5,580 nucleotides of DNA from the NCBI GenBank assembly GCA_014384685.1, contig JACNFL010000093.1, forward strand, positions 1 through 5,580, given 5' to 3'. The stretch is from Methanobacteriota archaeon (GTDB lineage: Archaea > Thermoplasmatota > Poseidoniia > Poseidoniales > Thalassarchaeaceae). Made by a program: the position numbers and the translations under genes. Below, one piece after another: positions 1 through 5,489 of the stretch (the stretch's first letter is position 1; each line of letters begins with the position of its first letter). The notes under the pieces are model-generated. The model had not been told where the DNA came from, did not search any database, and saw only the letters and a program-made list of their open reading frames with translations.

Positions 1-1
1 A

Positions 2-947
2 CTAGAACAACCAACCACACAGGAGGCACTCCGCAGGTGGGGAAGGGGAGGTACGCCCGCCACTCCGGGCATCTTCCTGGAGGAGCTAGACATGGTAAAT
101 AAGGAGTACGACCGGAAATCGGCCATGCGTATCATGTGCGAGGAACAACGACACGGTTGGCAAATGGCCTACGTACTTTGCAACTATTTCGGAGACCAGG
201 GGATTCGTGAAGCGCAAAAAATTGCTAGAGCGAAACTCCGCAGCAAATCCAATCCGCGGTGAATCTGACCGACCTCGCCTACTAGGTTCTTTCAATGAAC
301 CAATTGACAATTGGCTTGATTTCTTTTGCTTCACTCACTTCATTGACCGAGATGGTAAATTCCAACTGAAAATGTTGAGCACCTCTTCATTCAAACCTCT
401 TGCAGCAAGCATGGGTCCAATGTTAAAAGAAGAATCATTCCATCTTGGCACCGGTGCAAATGGCTTGCGCAGAATCGTTAAGCAGGGAGTAATTCCTGTA
501 GCACTGTTACAGAAATACATGAACAAATGGGTTTCAACCGGATTAGACTTGTTCGGGGTTGATGAATCAACTTCCGCACAATGGGCTTATGTTTACGGAA
601 TCAAAGGCAGATATGATGAGCGAGAGAGTAGTATTCCAGCCGACCGTGAACACCTGAATGAAGAGAGTAGAATGCACTACTTCGATGAACTTTCAAAAGA
701 GATGGAAAGAATCAACAAAGGTCGCCACGAAGGTCAACCTGAATTATTCATCCCCTCCGACAACTTCAACCGCGGTGTTGGCAAGTTCGTTGACATCAGA
801 ACCACGGTTCATGGAGAACCATTTGAGGGAGACGATAAGGCATGGGACCAGTACCTGCACGATAATCTCCCAAATGAAGAAGATGTGGCTGAACTCAATG
901 AATACTTCAAGCAAGAGTGGATTCAATACCGTGAATGGAAGGACTGA
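2..947 (+). CDS. boxB: BoxB-like di-iron CoA-ester oxygenase, 5'-partial and frameshifted
   Basis: Likely the di-iron oxygenase subunit that epoxidises an aromatic acyl-CoA ring (benzoyl-CoA 2,3-epoxidase BoxB; the phenylacetyl-CoA epoxidase PaaA is a relative). The protein is read in frame 2 from the left edge to about base 220, then in frame 3 from base 222 to the stop at 945-947. Joined, it gives about 314 residues with no visible start. Two ExxH iron-ligand motifs are present: EEQRH at joined residues 47-51, lying wholly in the first frame, and EESFH at 143-147 in the second. An Asp at about 115, in FIDRDGKFQL, has the spacing to the second ExxH that I recall for the BoxB Asp ligand. NEP, WLDFF and DLFG blocks also resemble BoxB. 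BoxB proteins are about 470 residues, so roughly 120 N-terminal residues probably lie outside the window. A GTG at 207 that would open a 246-residue protein falls inside the gene and would lose the first ExxH. Family assignment is firm; BoxB over another PaaA-type oxygenase is less so, and the substrate is inferred. Confidence 0.8.
216..221 (+). other. A6 homopolymer at the boxB-like frameshift
   Basis: Six consecutive A bases mark the place where the BoxB-like reading passes from frame 2 to frame 3. Frame 2 reads E-A-Q-K up to here and then drifts into a stop at 260-262. Frame 3 resumes the family-like sequence as L-L-E-R-N. Removing one A would restore a single uninterrupted frame. A sequencing or assembly homopolymer error is the simplest explanation. 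A true mutation, or slippage during transcription or translation, is possible. Confidence 0.8.
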
Positions 948-953
948 GGTGAT
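946..953 (+). promoter_or_regulatory. Shine-Dalgarno site for the 187-residue protein
   Basis: The bases GAGGTGAT closely match the complement of the 16S rRNA 3' end. They overlap the last two bases of the upstream stop codon and end six bases before the ATG at 960. This supports that start and suggests co-translation with the oxygenase gene. Confidence 0.75.
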
Positions 954-959
954 GATTCT

Positions 960-1523
960 ATGCAGGCATTCGCCCTGCTAAATGTGAATAGGGAACGTTT
1001 GAAACCGTTCTTTGCACGTGTGCCTGAATTATTTACCGCACACCATCATCATTTAACTCAAAATGATGCAGGATATGAGGAATTATTGTATCGCGTGTAC
1101 AGACCTTACACGGGGCATATGTTGGATATGGTTGACGAGTGGATGGGGAATGAACAACGCTCCTGGAAAGTAGATGTAGAACGAGAGATTATGCTTATGC
1201 TGTACGCAATTCGCTACCCTGATACACTACTTCTTGAGAGCCTATCTGATGAGGCTGGTGCTGATATGACTAGAATTTCAGGATACCTACACTTCTTGCA
1301 CCACACCTACACTATTTGGGATGAAGATACACGCAAAGGCCTAGAAAAATTAGGGTTTGAAATCCCAACTACTGACAAAGTTGACTCATTCATTTATGGC
1401 GCTTATATTTCTAGTATTGAACTAGTAAAGGAATTGGCCCCATTTACCTGTTTCTTAGAACATGATGTGCCGCGGCAGAGATTGTTTCAGGCGGCTTTAG
1501 CCGCCTACGGACGTGAAGCCTGA
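960..1523 (+). CDS. Conserved-looking protein of unknown function, 187 residues
   Basis: I do not recognise this family. The gene starts 12 bases after the oxygenase stop behind a strong Shine-Dalgarno, so it is very likely translated from the same message. The product is soluble-looking and probably mostly helical, rich in His, Glu, Asp, Tyr and aromatic residues. It has a four-His run at residues 28-31, a HFLHH block at 111-115, and a single Cys at residue 164. I see no signal peptide, membrane segment, Rossmann motif or P-loop, and no ExxH pair that would make it a second di-iron subunit. By position it could be an accessory, structural or assembly partner of the BoxB-like oxygenase, in the place where Paa systems keep PaaB/PaaC, but the sequence itself does not show that. 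That it is a real gene is well supported; its role is open. Confidence 0.8.
   Translation: MQAFALLNVNRERLKPFFARVPELFTAHHHHLTQNDAGYEELLYRVYRPYTGHMLDMVDEWMGNEQRSWKVDVEREIMLMLYAIRYPDTLLLESLSDEAGADMTRISGYLHFLHHTYTIWDEDTRKGLEKLGFEIPTTDKVDSFIYGAYISSIELVKELAPFTCFLEHDVPRQRLFQAALAAYGREA
1489..1506 (+). repeat. GC-rich inverted repeat near the 3' end of the 187-residue gene
   Basis: Two perfect 8-base arms, AGGCGGCT and AGCCGCCT, are separated by TT. As RNA they could fold into a 7-bp stem with a four-base loop. The repeat sits inside the coding region, 14 bases before the stop codon, where it encodes Ala-rich sequence. No T run follows, so it is not a standard intrinsic terminator. It could affect read-through or message stability between this gene and the dehydrogenase gene. 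Confidence 0.5.
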
Positions 1524-1553
1524 TTGCAAATTATCAGCAATTGTAATGGCGGC

Positions 1554-1560
1554 GGGGTGA
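1554..1560 (+). promoter_or_regulatory. Probable ribosome binding site for the hydroxyacyl-CoA dehydrogenase
   Basis: GGGGTGA lies 12 bases before the ATG at 1573, a slightly long spacing. An in-frame TGA at 1558-1560 means no earlier in-frame start is possible, so the ATG is fixed regardless of how strong this site is. Confidence 0.55.
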
Positions 1561-1572
1561 CTCGGCTTTTAC

Positions 1573-2457
1573 ATGGAGATTCGCTCTGTTGCCGTAATTG
1601 GTGCCGGAACAATGGGTGCTGGTATCGCTCAAGTGTGCGCACAGGCCGGTTGGCAAACCCGCCTTTTCGATGCCTTTCCAGAGGGATTAGAGCGTGGTAT
1701 GAATGCCATTAACGAATTCTGGAATAAGGGAATTGCTCGCGGCAAAACAACATCTGAACAAAAGGCTGAATGGCAAGCAAACTTGACTGCTATTGACAAC
1801 ATGGCAGAAGCAGTCTCTGATGTTGACCTAGTGATTGAGGCGGTACCAGAAATCATGGAGTTAAAACAACAGATCTTTGCTGATTTAGGTCGTTTTTCCC
1901 CTGCTCATGCGATATTAGGAACTAATACATCTGGTCTATCAATTGGTGATATTGCCAAATCCTCTGGTCGTCCCGAACAAGTAATTGGTATGCATTTCTT
2001 CAATCCAGTTCCAATCATGAAATTACTTGAACTTGTTCAGCATGATTCAATTTCAGATGAAACCATAGCAACAGCCCGCACAGTTGGTGAAGCAATTGGT
2101 AAAACCACCATTCTAGTCAACGATGTTCCTGGGTTCGCCACCAGCAGACTTGGGGTTGTTATCGGAAATGAGGCGATTCGGATGCTAGCCGATGGAGTCG
2201 CCTCGGCCTCGGACATTGATACAGCAATGAGATTAGGATACAAACATCCAATGGGCCCACTGGAATTGACTGACCTTGTCGGATTGGATGTCCGATGTGA
2301 TATTCTCAACAATTTAGCAGAAGCGTTTGATGATGAATCGTATCTGCCACACCCATTACTCGTGAAACTTGTAGAAGCAGGTGATCTAGGAAAGAAGACC
2401 GGCCGGGGATTCTACGACTGGACAAGTGGCGAGAAGGTTGAACGAAATGACGCATGA
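1573..2457 (+). CDS. paaH: 3-hydroxyacyl-CoA dehydrogenase (PaaH/HbdA type)
   Basis: NAD-dependent oxidation of a (3S)-3-hydroxyacyl-CoA to the 3-oxoacyl-CoA in the cytoplasm. In an aromatic pathway the substrate would be 3-hydroxyadipyl-CoA; elsewhere it would be a beta-oxidation intermediate. At 294 residues it has the normal length of the single-function enzyme. The Rossmann dinucleotide motif GAGTMG is at residues 10-15. The catalytic region shows NTS with Ser120, HFFNPVP with His141, and Glu153 twelve residues later, matching the Ser-His-Glu arrangement of the family. PGFATSRL follows at 187-194, with Ser191 where the human enzyme has an Asn; Ser is common in bacterial and archaeal members. 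The C-terminal domain carries the GYKHPMGPLEL block (222-232) and ends in a KKTGRGFYDW motif (274-283). It is the third gene of the apparent operon and its 3' end overlaps the next gene. The enzyme class is secure; the PaaH assignment rests on the neighbours. Confidence 0.93.
   Translation: MEIRSVAVIGAGTMGAGIAQVCAQAGWQTRLFDAFPEGLERGMNAINEFWNKGIARGKTTSEQKAEWQANLTAIDNMAEAVSDVDLVIEAVPEIMELKQQIFADLGRFSPAHAILGTNTSGLSIGDIAKSSGRPEQVIGMHFFNPVPIMKLLELVQHDSISDETIATARTVGEAIGKTTILVNDVPGFATSRLGVVIGNEAIRMLADGVASASDIDTAMRLGYKHPMGPLELTDLVGLDVRCDILNNLAEAFDDESYLPHPLLVKLVEAGDLGKKTGRGFYDWTSGEKVERNDA
2434..2438 (+). promoter_or_regulatory. Weak ribosome binding site deciding the start of the 109-residue gene
   Basis: AAGGT lies eight bases before the ATG at 2447, within the end of the dehydrogenase gene. 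It favours that ATG over the in-frame GTG at 2426, for which I see no comparable site. Confidence 0.4.
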
Positions 2458-2776
2458 AAAAATGCTCTATCTTTGGTCATTATTAGTTGAACAAGTTAAG
2501 GAAAACACACCCGAACTTAGGGTGAAAAGAGATGAGATTGGGGATTTTAGACTTACACGTGAAGATGGAAGATCTTTCTGTAATGTTGTGGCTTTTCGCT
2601 CACATGTGAGCGTTTTCGTACTTTCAAGTGCTTATCTCCCCGACCTAATACCAACATCTTTGTTGGTCAGAAAATCAGGACGAGTCACTTTTAAATTTAA
2701 AGATGAAGATGACTCACTATTGCCAATAGTCAGCGAAATGATAGGTCGTTGCTACGCGGCTCGTGACCTTTATTGA
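2447..2776 (+). CDS. Small protein, possibly DUF1801/YdhG-like, 109 residues
   Basis: The ATG at 2447 gives a 109-residue cytoplasmic protein overlapping the dehydrogenase gene by 11 bases, a coupling typical of operons. A GTG at 2426 in the same frame would add seven residues (MARRLNE). The product has a helix-like N-terminus (residues 4-20), a strand-rich centre (VVAFRSHVSVFVLSS, 47-61) and an ending with RKSGRVTFKFKDED followed by a likely helix. The pattern of strands, then a basic KSG-type turn with a phenylalanine-rich strand, then a helix resembles the small alpha/beta DUF1801/YdhG fold, but this is a resemblance only. No catalytic motif is visible. Its 3' end overlaps the tail of the opposite-strand isomerase gene by seven bases. 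I cannot state a function. Confidence 0.65.
   Translation: MTHEKMLYLWSLLVEQVKENTPELRVKRDEIGDFRLTREDGRSFCNVVAFRSHVSVFVLSSAYLPDLIPTSLLVRKSGRVTFKFKDEDDSLLPIVSEMIGRCYAARDLY
2597..2612. repeat. Perfect 16-base palindrome flanked by T runs
   Basis: CGCTCACATGTGAGCG is an exact palindrome bounded by TTTT on both sides of the + strand. As + strand RNA it could form a six-base-pair hairpin with a CAUG loop followed by UUUU, which resembles a weak intrinsic terminator. As DNA it could be a dimeric-protein operator. It lies inside the 109-residue gene at about codons 51-56. By simple chance a 16-base palindrome is expected roughly once per 65 kb per position, so it is uncommon in a window this size but not exceptional. 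Confidence 0.5.
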
Positions 2777-3552
2777 AAATCTGGGTTGCGCTTTTCAAGA
2801 AATGCATCAACACCTTCTGAGAATTGTTCTGTTTGGCTTGCTCCAACGATACGTTCCTGTTCATTATGGAGTTGAGTTTCAAAATCATTGTAGGATTGGC
2901 TATCTAGCAATTGCTTCGTTCCTGCTCGGCTGGATTTAGCCCACTTACCCCACGAAATTGCTACTTTGAGAGAACGCAGAATCAAATCATCTGGTTCCGT
3001 AATTTCATCAATTACTCCGAGTTTCAATGCTTCTTGACCAGACCATGTTTCATTATTGAAAAAGAATTTCTTTGCTCTCTGCAGGCCAACAAGCCGAGGG
3101 AGCAACCACGTAGTGCCGCCATCAGGGCTCAATCCTAGTGAGAAAAAGGCAGCAGCAATTTTGGTTTGTGGAATTGCAATCCGGTAATCAGCTGCTAATG
3201 CAAGACCCAATCCGCCACCTGCGGCGGCGCCATTCATCGCCGCAACATAGACGGTGTCTGATTGTCTGATTCTAACTAGTAAAGGATGTAAAATATCTGT
3301 TAAACCTTGTACTAAGTCAGATATTGTACCACTATCATAGCATTCTCTAAATTCATTGATATCAGCACCTGCACAGAAAAACTTACCAGTACCAGTTAGT
3401 ACAAATGCACAAATTTCATCATCATCAATTAGTGAATTGATAGTTTGTGAAATTGTTGTCATAGCCTCAATACTAAACGCATTTTGAGCAGATTCTGCAG
3501 TCAGAGTAACTAATGCAACCCCGCCGTCCAACCGTTCAACACTTAGTGCCAT
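2770..3552 (-). CDS. paaG: PaaG-like enoyl-CoA isomerase/hydratase-family protein
   Basis: Member of the crotonase fold acting on a CoA thioester. At 260 residues it has normal family length. Oxyanion-hole segments are visible: FFCAGADINEF at residues 58-68 and NGAAAGGGLGLALAADYRIA at 107-126. The two catalytic glutamates of true enoyl-CoA hydratases are replaced by Gly116 and Phe136. Instead there is an Asp at 144 in the block SPDGGTTWLLPRLVG, the position and context of the catalytic Asp of PaaG (1,2-epoxyphenylacetyl-CoA isomerase) and related delta3-delta2 enoyl-CoA isomerases. I therefore expect ring-epoxide or double-bond isomerisation rather than hydration. The gene faces the operon on its left, sharing seven bases with it, and is divergent from the aldehyde dehydrogenase on its right. 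The start ATG has no good Shine-Dalgarno at normal spacing, so the message may be leaderless. Family is certain; isomerase over hydratase is a residue-based inference. Confidence 0.9.
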   Translation of the reverse strand: MALSVERLDGGVALVTLTAESAQNAFSIEAMTTISQTINSLIDDDEICAFVLTGTGKFFCAGADINEFRECYDSGTISDLVQGLTDILHPLLVRIRQSDTVYVAAMNGAAAGGGLGLALAADYRIAIPQTKIAAAFFSLGLSPDGGTTWLLPRLVGLQRAKKFFFNNETWSGQEALKLGVIDEITEPDDLILRSLKVAISWGKWAKSSRAGTKQLLDSQSYNDFETQLHNEQERIVGASQTEQFSEGVDAFLEKRNPDFQ

Positions 3553-3620
3553 GAATGGCCGTTGAGGTTACCCCTCTTGAAATGCATGAAACCATAAGAG
3601 ATTGCATAGTGCCGCATCAC
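3553..3620. promoter_or_regulatory. Presumed divergent promoter region between isomerase and aldehyde dehydrogenase genes
   Basis: With the preferred aldehyde dehydrogenase start, these 68 bases separate two divergent genes and must carry promoters for both unless one lies inside a neighbour. I see no clear TATA box or -35/-10 pair. An AT-rich element, CATAAG (3593-3598), lies about 25 bases before the ATG at 3621, the distance expected of an archaeal TATA box for a leaderless message, but the match is weak. Neither gene has a convincing Shine-Dalgarno here. Confidence 0.35.
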
Positions 3621-5039
3621 ATGATGAGCAGAGAGGAACTCTACATCAATGGAGAATGGGTTGCGGCAAGCGGTGAGGGTGAAATTGAAGTTGTTAATCC
3701 AGCAACTGAACAAGTCATTGGTTCAGTACCGGTGGGTTCGCAAGCAGATGTGGATGCAGCAGTAAATGCAGCGTCTGCTGTATTCCCTTCTTGGTCACAA
3801 AGTTCCATTGAAGATAGGATTGGCTATCTTAACGCGCTTTCAGCAGCCTTCAAAGACCGAGGTGAAGAACTCGCACAACTTATCACAGCAGAAGTTGGCA
3901 CACCAATCGGCTACAGCAGAATGGCGATGGTTGGGACTCCACGTGTGGTTGCCCGCTCGTACGCCAAGATGTTAGAGAACTTTGAGTGGGAAGAAGAGGT
4001 GCGTAACTCTCTAATCGTCAAGGAACCAGTTGGAGTCTGTGCATTTATTACCCCGTGGAACTTCCCCCTCCACCAGATTATTGGTAAGGTTGCACCAGCA
4101 ATTGCTGCAGGTTGTACAATGGTGCTAAAACCATCTAAAGAGGCTCCTCTAAATGCCTTCATTTTGGCTGAAATCATTGACGAGATTGGCTTGCCTGCTG
4201 GTGTATTCAATCTCGTAAGCGGCCACGGATCTGATGTCGGTGAATATCTTTCAAGCCATCCAGACGTCGATATGGTATCATTCACTGGCTCGACATCTGC
4301 AGGAGTCAGAGTGAGTCAGGCAGCTGCACCATCTGTAAAACGAGTCACACTCGAACTTGGTGGTAAAAGCGCAAATGTCATTTTGGATGATGCTAACATC
4401 GTTAGAGCCGCAAAATCATCAGTTGGTGCCTGTTTTGCCAACTCTGGTCAAACCTGCTCTGCTCTAACCCGACTCATCATTCCTGAAAATAAAAAGGAGG
4501 AAATTATTGAAATCATTACTGGCCGAGTTGCTGGCTTTACTGCAGGAGACCCACTTGATGAAAGTACACGTTGTGGTCCAATGGCATCTGCAAGACAACA
4601 AGCTAGTGTTAGCGATTATATCGCTAGTGGCATTTCAGAAGGAGCCACCCTAATATCTGGTGGTGAAGGGATGCCAGACGGACTTGAGACTGGATTTTTC
4701 GTCAAACCAACTGCATTTGCAGATGTTACACCCGACATGAAAATTTGGAATGAAGAGGTATTTGGTCCACTCCTTACAATCACCACTTACAGTAGTGAAG
4801 AAGAGGCTTTGGCTCTAGCCAACGATTCGGAGTACGGACTCTCGGGAGGAGTTTGGTCTGAAAATGAGGATAGGGCGCTCGCTTTTGCAAAAAATATGCG
4901 AACTGGGCAAGTGAGTATTAATGGAGGGCCTTTCAATATCTCAGCACCATTTGGTGGTTACAAGATGTCAGGGAATGGAAGAGAACTAGGTATTCACGGA
5001 TTGCAGGAATTCCTAGAATTGAAGGCGATTCAACGTTGA
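3621..5039 (+). CDS. NAD(P)-dependent aldehyde dehydrogenase
   Basis: Oxidises an aldehyde to a carboxylate with NAD(P). In this cluster a plausible substrate is the ring-opened semialdehyde CoA ester, as for BoxD or the dehydrogenase half of PaaZ, although this is a stand-alone ALDH. The full ALDH core is intact. Counted from the in-frame ATG at 3555, there are TPWNF with Asn169, LKPS with Lys192, FTGSTSAG (243-250), LELGG with general base Glu267, GQTCSA with nucleophile Cys301, and EEVFGP with Glu401 and Phe403. The open frame begins with that ATG, only two bases from the divergent isomerase start. I prefer 3621, or the next codon at 3624, because MSREELYINGEWV is where ALDH proteins normally begin; the 22 extra residues look unrelated to the family. 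That gives 472 residues. No Shine-Dalgarno precedes it. Enzyme class is certain, substrate is not. Confidence 0.93.
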   Translation: MMSREELYINGEWVAASGEGEIEVVNPATEQVIGSVPVGSQADVDAAVNAASAVFPSWSQSSIEDRIGYLNALSAAFKDRGEELAQLITAEVGTPIGYSRMAMVGTPRVVARSYAKMLENFEWEEEVRNSLIVKEPVGVCAFITPWNFPLHQIIGKVAPAIAAGCTMVLKPSKEAPLNAFILAEIIDEIGLPAGVFNLVSGHGSDVGEYLSSHPDVDMVSFTGSTSAGVRVSQAAAPSVKRVTLELGGKSANVILDDANIVRAAKSSVGACFANSGQTCSALTRLIIPENKKEEIIEIITGRVAGFTAGDPLDESTRCGPMASARQQASVSDYIASGISEGATLISGGEGMPDGLETGFFVKPTAFADVTPDMKIWNEEVFGPLLTITTYSSEEEALALANDSEYGLSGGVWSENEDRALAFAKNMRTGQVSINGGPFNISAPFGGYKMSGNGRELGIHGLQEFLELKAIQR

Positions 5040-5079
5040 GGACAAAGCGTCTATACGGGAAATAGTCTGTTAACAATTT

Positions 5080-5084
5080 AGGAG
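5080..5084 (+). promoter_or_regulatory. Shine-Dalgarno site for the P-loop kinase gene
   Basis: AGGAG ends directly before an ATG at 5085 and nine bases before a second in-frame ATG at 5094. The spacing suits the second ATG and is impossible for the first, so 5094 is the likely start. Confidence 0.65.
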
Positions 5085-5093
5085 ATGAACACG

Positions 5094-5489
5094 ATGACAG
5101 GTGGTGAAACCAACCGTCCCCCTCGCTTACTATTGATTTCAGGCGTTTCTGGAGTTGGTAAATCAACCCTAGCCACCCAGATAGCATCTGCTCTAAAATT
5201 TGATAGAATTGCTGGTAGCGATACCGTTAGAGAAGTTCTTCGTACAGCCACAACACCTTCAGCAAACCCTGCTTTATTCCGATCTACTTTTTCGAGCGGA
5301 GAAACCGGTGATTCTGCTACTGATTGGCTTGATGCCTGTTCAGCAGTTGAAGCAGGTCTTGAAGCAGTGATTTCACGTGCTCGACGGGAACGGATTGACT
5401 TAATCGTGGTAGGGGCTCACATTATTCTAGCAGAACGTAGACTATCAGACTGGCAACATCAAGGAGTATTAGCAATCGTATTACTATGA
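5094..5489 (+). CDS. 2-phosphoglycerate kinase-like P-loop kinase, interrupted by a TGA
   Basis: N-terminal half of a small-molecule kinase resembling 2-phosphoglycerate kinase, which in some archaea makes 2,3-diphosphoglycerate for cyclic 2,3-diphosphoglycerate synthesis. The open frame encodes 131 residues from the ATG at 5094. Walker A is GVSGVGKST at residues 17-25, followed by GSDTVREVLRT, which matches the ISTDSIREVMR region of the family. IDLIVVGAHII near the end corresponds to the Walker B / EGVH segment. Family members are commonly about 200-300 residues, so the TGA at 5487-5489 removes the C-terminal half, yet the same frame continues with family-like sequence. No N-terminal ATP-cone domain is present. 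The gene follows the aldehyde dehydrogenase after 54 bases on the same strand and has no obvious link to ring degradation. P-loop kinase is certain; the substrate is a family-level guess. Confidence 0.75.
   Translation: MTGGETNRPPRLLLISGVSGVGKSTLATQIASALKFDRIAGSDTVREVLRTATTPSANPALFRSTFSSGETGDSATDWLDACSAVEAGLEAVISRARRERIDLIVVGAHIILAERRLSDWQHQGVLAIVLL

Noticed and set aside
207..947. A complete 246-residue gene starting at GTG 207
   Set aside because: The start falls inside the oxygenase, no Shine-Dalgarno supports it, and the first iron-ligand motif is found upstream in another frame that is open to the window edge.
658..981. 107-residue + strand frame within the oxygenase
   Set aside because: It overlaps the oxygenase in another frame, is low-complexity Ser/Thr-rich and has no recognisable motif; it is a shadow.
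1629..2312. Minus-strand frames of 75 and 91 residues within the dehydrogenase gene
   Set aside because: They lie antisense to an intact conserved gene, have Ser-rich composition without motifs, and show no ribosome binding evidence.
2601..2610. A CRP-like operator (CACATGTGAG)
   Set aside because: A CRP site needs TGTGA and TCACA in the opposite order with a six-base spacer; here the half-sites are inverted and abutting, and the site is deep in a coding region.
3911..4285. 124-residue minus-strand frame inside the aldehyde dehydrogenase gene
   Set aside because: It is antisense to the conserved ALDH core with no family resemblance; its openness follows from the codon use of the real gene.
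5050..5056. A TATA-like element (TCTATAC) between the ALDH and kinase genes
   Set aside because: Its position relative to the kinase start is plausible, but the match is short and isolated in a 54-base gap, too weak to list as a promoter.
5487..5489. TGA as selenocysteine or a reassigned codon
   Set aside because: A TAA follows in the same frame, and TGA terminates five other genes in the window. I also saw no reason to expect selenocysteine in this family.
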